A stretch of DNA of 64,000 bases, taken from Caulobacter zeae (GTDB taxonomy: Bacteria; Pseudomonadota; Alphaproteobacteria; Caulobacterales; Caulobacteraceae). Under the pieces are notes generated by a model. It made no database searches, was not told the DNA's origin, and saw only the letters and a program-made list of their open reading frames with translations. Where the stretch lies: contig NZ_PJRS01000010.1 of assembly GCF_002858925.1 (NCBI RefSeq), positions 62,001 through 126,000 on the forward strand, given 5' to 3'. Below, in pieces: positions 60,073 through 64,000 of this stretch. Every line of letters starts with the position of its first letter. Positions within the stretch are counted from its first letter, which is position 1. The position numbers and the translations under genes were made by a program.

Positions 60073-60120
60073 ACTACGAATCTGAGGATCGGACGTTCGA
60101 ATCGTTCCGGGCGCGCCATT
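60073..60120. repeat. attR: copy of tRNA-Arg 3' end
   Basis: This 48-base block repeats the tRNA-Arg(ACG) 3' half and CCA plus TT. The gap from 59870 to 60192 (about 320 bases) contains no gene; it is AT-richer and holds the attachment repeat and possible arm sites. The integrase start lies 203 bases inside this end. Confidence 0.85.
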
Positions 60121-60192
60121 CTTCTTCTCCTTGAAGATACTCCTGAAAATTCAGAGTTGTCGGCGCGGCGGGTTTGGCCGTAGCGCTGGGGC

Positions 60193-60660
60193 ATGACCGT
60201 TTCCGTACTCTTCGTCTGCCTGGGCAACATCTGTCGCTCGCCGCTGGCCGAGGCCGCGTTCCGGTTGGAGGCGCAGCGGCTGGGGCTGGATGTCGTGGCG
60301 GATTCGGCCGGCACCGGCGGCTGGCATGCGGGCGATCCGCCGGATCGGCGGGCGCAGGCCACGGCGCGACGGCACGGGGTGGAGATCGGGCATTACGCGG
60401 CGCGGCAGGTGACGGCGGCCGACTTCAAGCGCTTCGACCACGTGGTGGCGCTGGATCTGGACAATCTGCGCAACCTGAAGCGCCTGGCGCCGGCTGGGAG
60501 CCGGGCGCAGCTAAGCCTGCTGCTCGATCACGTCGACGGGCGGGCCGGAGAGGCCGTGGCCGATCCCTATTACGGCGACGACGCCGGGTTCGAGGTCACC
60601 TGGGCCGACGCGATGGCAGGGGCGCGCGGGCTGGCGGCTAAACTGAGACCCACTCCCTGA
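60193..60660 (+). CDS. Low-molecular-weight protein-tyrosine phosphatase
   Basis: The 155-residue protein has the P-loop CLGNICRS with Cys9 and Arg15, AGTGGWHAGDPPDRRA, and the DPYYGDD motif carrying the general-acid Asp. This matches Wzb/Ptp-type low-molecular-weight phosphatases. In bacteria they often act on tyrosine kinases of capsule synthesis or stress pathways; no kinase is seen nearby. The start follows a gap after attR, so it is a chromosomal gene just outside the island. Confidence 0.92.
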   Translation: MTVSVLFVCLGNICRSPLAEAAFRLEAQRLGLDVVADSAGTGGWHAGDPPDRRAQATARRHGVEIGHYAARQVTAADFKRFDHVVALDLDNLRNLKRLAPAGSRAQLSLLLDHVDGRAGEAVADPYYGDDAGFEVTWADAMAGARGLAAKLRPTP

Positions 60661-60774
60661 AGGGAGAGGTGTCGCCGGAGAGGGAAGAAACGACGACTTC
60701 AACAAAAGCTGAAAACGCCCCCCCTCCGGCCCTCCGGGCCATCTCCCCCAGAGGGCGAGGATCTTTGAGCGCGA

Positions 60775-61422
60775 CTACCGCTCGCCCAGGTGCACGCGGA
60801 TCAGGCTGCGGGCGGCGCGGGCGACCGAGCGGGCGGGGCCGTCGGCGCCGAGGGTGACGCGGGCGGTGTAGGCGCCCTCCATCAGCAGCATCAGGGCGTC
60901 GGCCAGTTCGTCGTCGGTGGTCCCGCCACGACGGCACAGGTCGATCAGACGGCCGTGCAGCGAGCGCTTGTAGTTCACCGACACCTGCTGGGCCGGGTGG
61001 TTCTCCTCGTGCAACTCGATGGCGGCGTTCGACAGCGGGCAGCCGTGGACGTTCATGTCGCAGGCCTTGGTCTCGAAGGCGTCGAAGATCGCCTCCAGCT
61101 GGGCGCGCGGATCGGTGCAGCAGCAGGCCGTGACGCCGTCCCACCAGGCCCAGTATTCGCGCTCCTGCTCTCGCAGGACCTCTGCGACCAGTTCGTCCTT
61201 GGAGGGAAAGTTCCGGTACAGCGTCATCTTGGTCGCCTCGGCCTCGGCCGCGATGGCCTCGACGCCGACGGCCCGGATGCCGTGCTGGTAGAAGAGCTCG
61301 CGGGCCGTCTCGAAGATCCGGTCGCGGGCGGGCCTCTTGGACGCCGGCGGGCCGTCCGGCGCGCACGCCGTCCCGGCTCCCAGCTCCCCCGAGCCGACCT
61401 CCCCAGATTTTCTCGCAGCCAT
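60775..61422 (-). CDS. TetR-family transcriptional regulator
   Basis: This 215-residue regulator has a TetR HTH (RDRIFETARELFYQHGIRAV, VEAIAAEAEATKMTLYRNFP) at residues about 33-80 and a helical ligand domain with many Cys (ACCCTDPRA, CDMNVHGCPLS). It is divergent from the small protein and the RND operon. The intergenic palindromes at 61451-61497 are its probable operators, so it most likely represses the efflux pump. Confidence 0.92.
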   Translation of the reverse strand: MAARKSGEVGSGELGAGTACAPDGPPASKRPARDRIFETARELFYQHGIRAVGVEAIAAEAEATKMTLYRNFPSKDELVAEVLREQEREYWAWWDGVTACCCTDPRAQLEAIFDAFETKACDMNVHGCPLSNAAIELHEENHPAQQVSVNYKRSLHGRLIDLCRRGGTTDDELADALMLLMEGAYTARVTLGADGPARSVARAARSLIRVHLGER

Positions 61423-61450
61423 TTTCGTAGCACCTCGCCTTGACGTGAGA

Positions 61451-61466
61451 GTTACCGGTCAGTATC
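61451..61466. promoter_or_regulatory. TetR operator candidate 1
   Basis: GTTACCGGTCAGTATC matches 13 of 16 positions of the reverse complement of the second site. Its centre is 31 bases from that of the second site, about three helical turns, as expected for two dimers on one DNA face. Confidence 0.55.
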
Positions 61467-61481
61467 TCTCCACCAGGGAGT

Positions 61482-61497
61482 GATACCGAACGGTATC
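61482..61497. promoter_or_regulatory. TetR operator candidate 2
   Basis: GATACCGAACGGTATC has perfect 7-base arms around AA. It lies in the 168-base divergent region between the TetR gene and the small protein/RND operon. The TACCG-N-CGGTA layout is typical for TetR-family operators. Confidence 0.7.
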
Positions 61498-61590
61498 GTC
61501 ACATCCTAAATCGTCATTCCGCCGAGCCAAGTCAAGCAACAGACCCTGCGACATTTCTCACCCTCTTACCCCTTGAACGGAGCGCAAGCC

Positions 61591-61770
61591 ATGCCGAACG
61601 CGAGCGACATCACCGCCGCCCCCGAAGCCGCCGCGGCCTGCCTCTCCACCGGGTGGCTGGCCAGCGCGGCCCGTCACGGCCGGTCGATCCAACGCTGGAT
61701 CGGCAAGGCCGCCGCGCCCAAGCCCCGCACCCGATCGTCGCGGCCCTATCGCCCGCCGACCTGGGAATAG
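61591..61770 (+). CDS. Small protein upstream of RND operon
   Basis: A 59-residue protein begins MPNASDITAAPEAAAACLST and ends in a basic, Pro/Arg-rich stretch KAAAPKPRTRSSRPYRPPTW. The start at 61591 follows CGGAGCGCAAGCC. It may be a leader or an unassigned small protein of the efflux operon; coding is uncertain. Confidence 0.4.
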   Translation: MPNASDITAAPEAAAACLSTGWLASAARHGRSIQRWIGKAAAPKPRTRSSRPYRPPTWE

Positions 61771-61864
61771 TCGTCCCAAGCGTCCCTCCCCAGGCGGGCC
61801 TCCCCGTCCGCTCTCCTTTCTTGTCCGCTCGCCTCCCCGGGCGTCTCTTTCGACAGGTCTTCCG

Positions 61865-63040
61865 ATGCGCCAAGCCATCAACACCTTCGCCGGCCTCGCC
61901 GCGCTGGCGGTCCTTACCGCCTGCAGCGCCCAGGCCAAGCCCGAACAGGGCCCCGCCCCCGCCGTGCAGGTCACCGTCGCCGACGTGGCCTTCAAGTCGC
62001 TGCGCCAGTGGGACGACTTCACCGGCCGCCTCGAGGCGGTCGACACCGTCGACATCCGCCCCCGGGTCGGCGGCTATGTGAACGCCGTGCGCTTTGCCGA
62101 AGGCGCCTATGTCCGCAAGGGCCAGGTGCTGTTCGAGATCGACCCGCGCCCGTTCCAGGCCGAAGCCGCCCGCGCCGGCGCCGAAGTGGCCCGCGCCAAG
62201 GCCGGCCTTGATCTGGCCGTCGTCAACCGCGAGCGCGGCCAGCGGCTGATCGACCAGAACGCCCTGGCCCGCAGCGAATTCGACCGCCTGGCCTCGGAAG
62301 AAAAGGCCGCCCAGGCCAACCTCGCCGCCGCCCAGGCCGCCCTGCAGACCGCCCGCCTGAACCTGGAATGGACCAAGGTGACCTCGCCGATCGACGGCCG
62401 CGTCTCCAAGGCCCTGATCACCCGCGGCAACCTGGTCACCCAGGCCGACATGCTGACCACGGTGGTCTCGGACGCGCCGATCTACGCGGCCTTCAGCGCC
62501 GACGAGCAGACCTTCCTGAAGTACGCCGCCGCCGAGCGCGGCAAGGAAAGCCCAGTCTATATGGGCCTGATGACCGAGGACGGCTATCCGCACGAGGGCA
62601 AGCTGTCGTTCATCGACAACGCCCTGGACGCCAAGAGCGGCACGATCAGCGGCCGGGCGATCTTCGCCAACGCCGACGGCAAGTTCACGCCGGGCCTGTT
62701 CGCCCGCATCCGCCTGGTCAGCGCCGCCAGCCAGACGGTGGCCCTGGCCCCCGACCGCGCCATCGCGACCGATCTGGGCAAGCGCTACGTGATCGTCGTC
62801 GACCAGGCCAACAAGGCCCAGTACCGCCCGGTCGAGGTGGGTCCGCTGGCCGGCAACCTGCGCGTCGTCCGCCAGGGCCTCAAGCCCGGCGACCGGGTGA
62901 TCGTCGGCGGCCTGCAGAAGGTCAAGCCCGGCGACACCGTCGCCCCGGTGGCGGTTAAGACGCAGGCGGCCGATCTGGGCCAGCTGGAAGTCGGCCCGCA
63001 GAAGGTGGCCTCGGTCGCGACGAGCACGAGCCAGAACTAA
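61865..63040 (+). CDS. RND efflux membrane-fusion protein (AcrA/MexE-like)
   Basis: The 391-residue periplasmic adaptor has a lipobox LTAC (Cys21). Its lipoyl-type DIRPRVGGYVNAVRFAEGAYVRKGQVLFEIDP region (residues about 62-95) is followed by a coiled-coil hairpin around 100-160. LEWTKVTSPIDGRVSKALITRGNLV and the beta-barrel and membrane-proximal domains come next. It pairs with the RND pump encoded downstream and an outer-membrane channel not in the window. Confidence 0.93.
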   Translation: MRQAINTFAGLAALAVLTACSAQAKPEQGPAPAVQVTVADVAFKSLRQWDDFTGRLEAVDTVDIRPRVGGYVNAVRFAEGAYVRKGQVLFEIDPRPFQAEAARAGAEVARAKAGLDLAVVNRERGQRLIDQNALARSEFDRLASEEKAAQANLAAAQAALQTARLNLEWTKVTSPIDGRVSKALITRGNLVTQADMLTTVVSDAPIYAAFSADEQTFLKYAAAERGKESPVYMGLMTEDGYPHEGKLSFIDNALDAKSGTISGRAIFANADGKFTPGLFARIRLVSAASQTVALAPDRAIATDLGKRYVIVVDQANKAQYRPVEVGPLAGNLRVVRQGLKPGDRVIVGGLQKVKPGDTVAPVAVKTQAADLGQLEVGPQKVASVATSTSQN

Positions 63041-63049
63041 CGGCAGAGC

Positions 63050-63150
63050 GCGAAACCCTCGTCCTTCGACAAGCTCAGGATGAGGGTTTCGCCTGACCCG
63101 CCCCTCGCAAAAGTAGCCCTCTTCCTGAGCCTGTCGAAGGACGAGGGCGG
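63050..63150. repeat. Two interspersed palindromic repeats in the RND operon
   Basis: GCGAAACCCTCGTCCT with AGGATGAGGGTTTCGC forms one hairpin at 63050-63092. CCTCTTCCTGAGCCTGTCGA followed by AGGACGAGGG gives another at 63117-63150. Both share the CTTCGACAAGCTCAGGA core with the repeat at 35535. They interrupt the operon between adaptor and pump genes and may tune expression. Confidence 0.5.
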
Positions 63151-63227
63151 CCCCTCTGAACGCTCCCCTCTCCCGCAAAGGCCGAGGGGGTCTCCAAACT
63201 CGTCCCTCTCCTCCCCGGACGCTCCCC

Positions 63228-64000
63228 ATGAACTTCGCAAAATTCTTCGTCGGACGACCGCGGTTCGCCGCCGTGCTGTCCATCGTCATCTTCATCGCGG
63301 GGCTTGTCGCCCTGCCCAACCTGCCGATCAGCGAGTACCCCGAGGTGGTGCCGCCGACGGTCGTGGTGCGCGCGGCCTATCCCGGCGCCAACCCGTCGGT
63401 GATCGGCGAGACCGTCGCCGCCCCGCTGGAGCAGGCCATCAACGGCGTCGAGGGGATGATCTACCAGTCGTCCCAGTCGGCCTCGGACGGGGCCATGATC
63501 CTGACCGTGACCTTCGCGCTCGGCACCGACCTGGATAAGGCCCAGGTGCAGGTGCAGAACCGCGTCGCCCAGGCCCTGCCGAAACTGCCCCAGGAGGTGC
63601 AGCGCATCGGCGTGACCACCAACAAGGCCTCGCCCGACCTGACCCTGGTCGTGCACATGGTCTCGCCCAACAACCGCTACGACATGCTGTACCTCAGCAA
63701 CTACGCGCAGCTGAACGTGCGGGACCGCCTCAAGCGCATCGACGGCGTGGGCGACGTGCAGATCTTCGGCGCCGGCGCCTATTCCATGCGGGTGTGGCTG
63801 GATCCGGAGAAGGTGGCCGCTCTGGGCATGACCGCCGGCGACGTCGTGCGGGCCCTGCGCGAGCAGAACGTCCAGGTGGCCGCCGGCCAGCTGGGCGCGC
63901 CGCCCAACGCCGGCTCGGGCGCGGAATTCCAGCTGTCGATCAACGCCCCCGGGCGCCTGACCGACGAGGACCAGTTCCGCGACGTCATCATCCGCTCGGG
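63228..64000 (+). CDS. RND efflux pump (MexF-like), partial
   Basis: The first 257 codons of an RND transporter are visible: MNFAKFFVGRPRFAAVLSIV with the first TM helix, PISEYPEVVPPTVVVRAAYP, NGVEGMIYQSSQSASDGAMI, LPQEVQRIGVTTNKASPDL and IDGVGDVQIFGAGAYSMRVW. These are hallmarks of inner-membrane pumps of the HAE1 class. The gene continues past the right edge, so substrate range cannot be judged. Confidence 0.95.
   Translation, partial: MNFAKFFVGRPRFAAVLSIVIFIAGLVALPNLPISEYPEVVPPTVVVRAAYPGANPSVIGETVAAPLEQAINGVEGMIYQSSQSASDGAMILTVTFALGTDLDKAQVQVQNRVAQALPKLPQEVQRIGVTTNKASPDLTLVVHMVSPNNRYDMLYLSNYAQLNVRDRLKRIDGVGDVQIFGAGAYSMRVWLDPEKVAALGMTAGDVVRALREQNVQVAAGQLGAPPNAGSGAEFQLSINAPGRLTDEDQFRDVIIRS

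Overview
The window reads as part of a high-GC alphaproteobacterial chromosome, most likely a Caulobacter or close relative. Supporting signs are the GTTC-N7-GTTC type of SOS box, a CHCC zinc-finger protein of the kind linked to alphaproteobacterial complex I, abundant short palindromic intergenic repeats, and strongly GC3-biased codons. No gene identifies the species, so the genus is an inference.

Layout. (1) About 1-28,390 is the right-hand part of a siphophage-type prophage. It holds the packaging and head genes (63-5821), head-tail joining and tail completion genes (5917-7906), tail tube, a chaperone pair with a likely -1 frameshift, and the tape measure (7950-12011). Tail-tip and fibre genes (12011-20784), a reversed HNH-like cargo gene, a lysis cassette (21752-23675) and an accessory right arm (23820-28146) follow. 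The right arm includes a nuclease, an SRAP DNA-repair protein and small zinc-ribbon proteins behind a LexA-type box. The element abuts the 3' end of tRNA-Leu(UAA), a plausible attachment site; its integrase and left end lie outside the window. (2) 28,521-35,440 is ordinary metabolism and regulation: an SDR plus a HisD/HpsN-like dehydrogenase with an AraC regulator, a zinc alcohol dehydrogenase, and a PAS-histidine kinase with a FixJ-like and a single-domain response regulator.

(3) 35,601-47,128 is the most unusual block. Two minus-strand, translationally coupled operons encode three different trypsin-like proteases, a STAND NTPase, a P-loop-less nSTAND-like membrane protein, a helical protein of unknown function, and a protease fused to a DRGH-type non-specific nuclease. 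One protease carries an EAD1-like adaptor and another a possible inactive STAND core. A DUF1353 gene sits between the operons on the other strand. This looks like an NTPase-regulated protease/nuclease conflict (defence or suicide) system next to a tRNA-Arg gene. One gene appears to carry a 1-nt frameshift near its 3' end.

(4) 47,675-55,230 returns to housekeeping: gamma-glutamyltransferase, a YciA-like thioesterase, the zinc-finger protein, an ABC ATPase, and a nucleoside/nucleobase salvage cluster (periplasmic nucleosidase, purine nucleoside permease-like protein, NCS2 permease), followed by two tRNA-Arg genes. (5) 55,283-60,120 is a small intact-looking integrative island. It is bounded by tRNA-Arg(ACG) and a 48-bp copy of the tRNA 3' end, with a tyrosine integrase, a DUF4062/AlbA-ATPase gene pair, a second SNase-like nuclease and a cluster of nine TCCGGCCA repeats. 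(6) 60,193-64,000 has a low-molecular-weight phosphatase and a TetR-controlled RND efflux operon that runs off the right edge.
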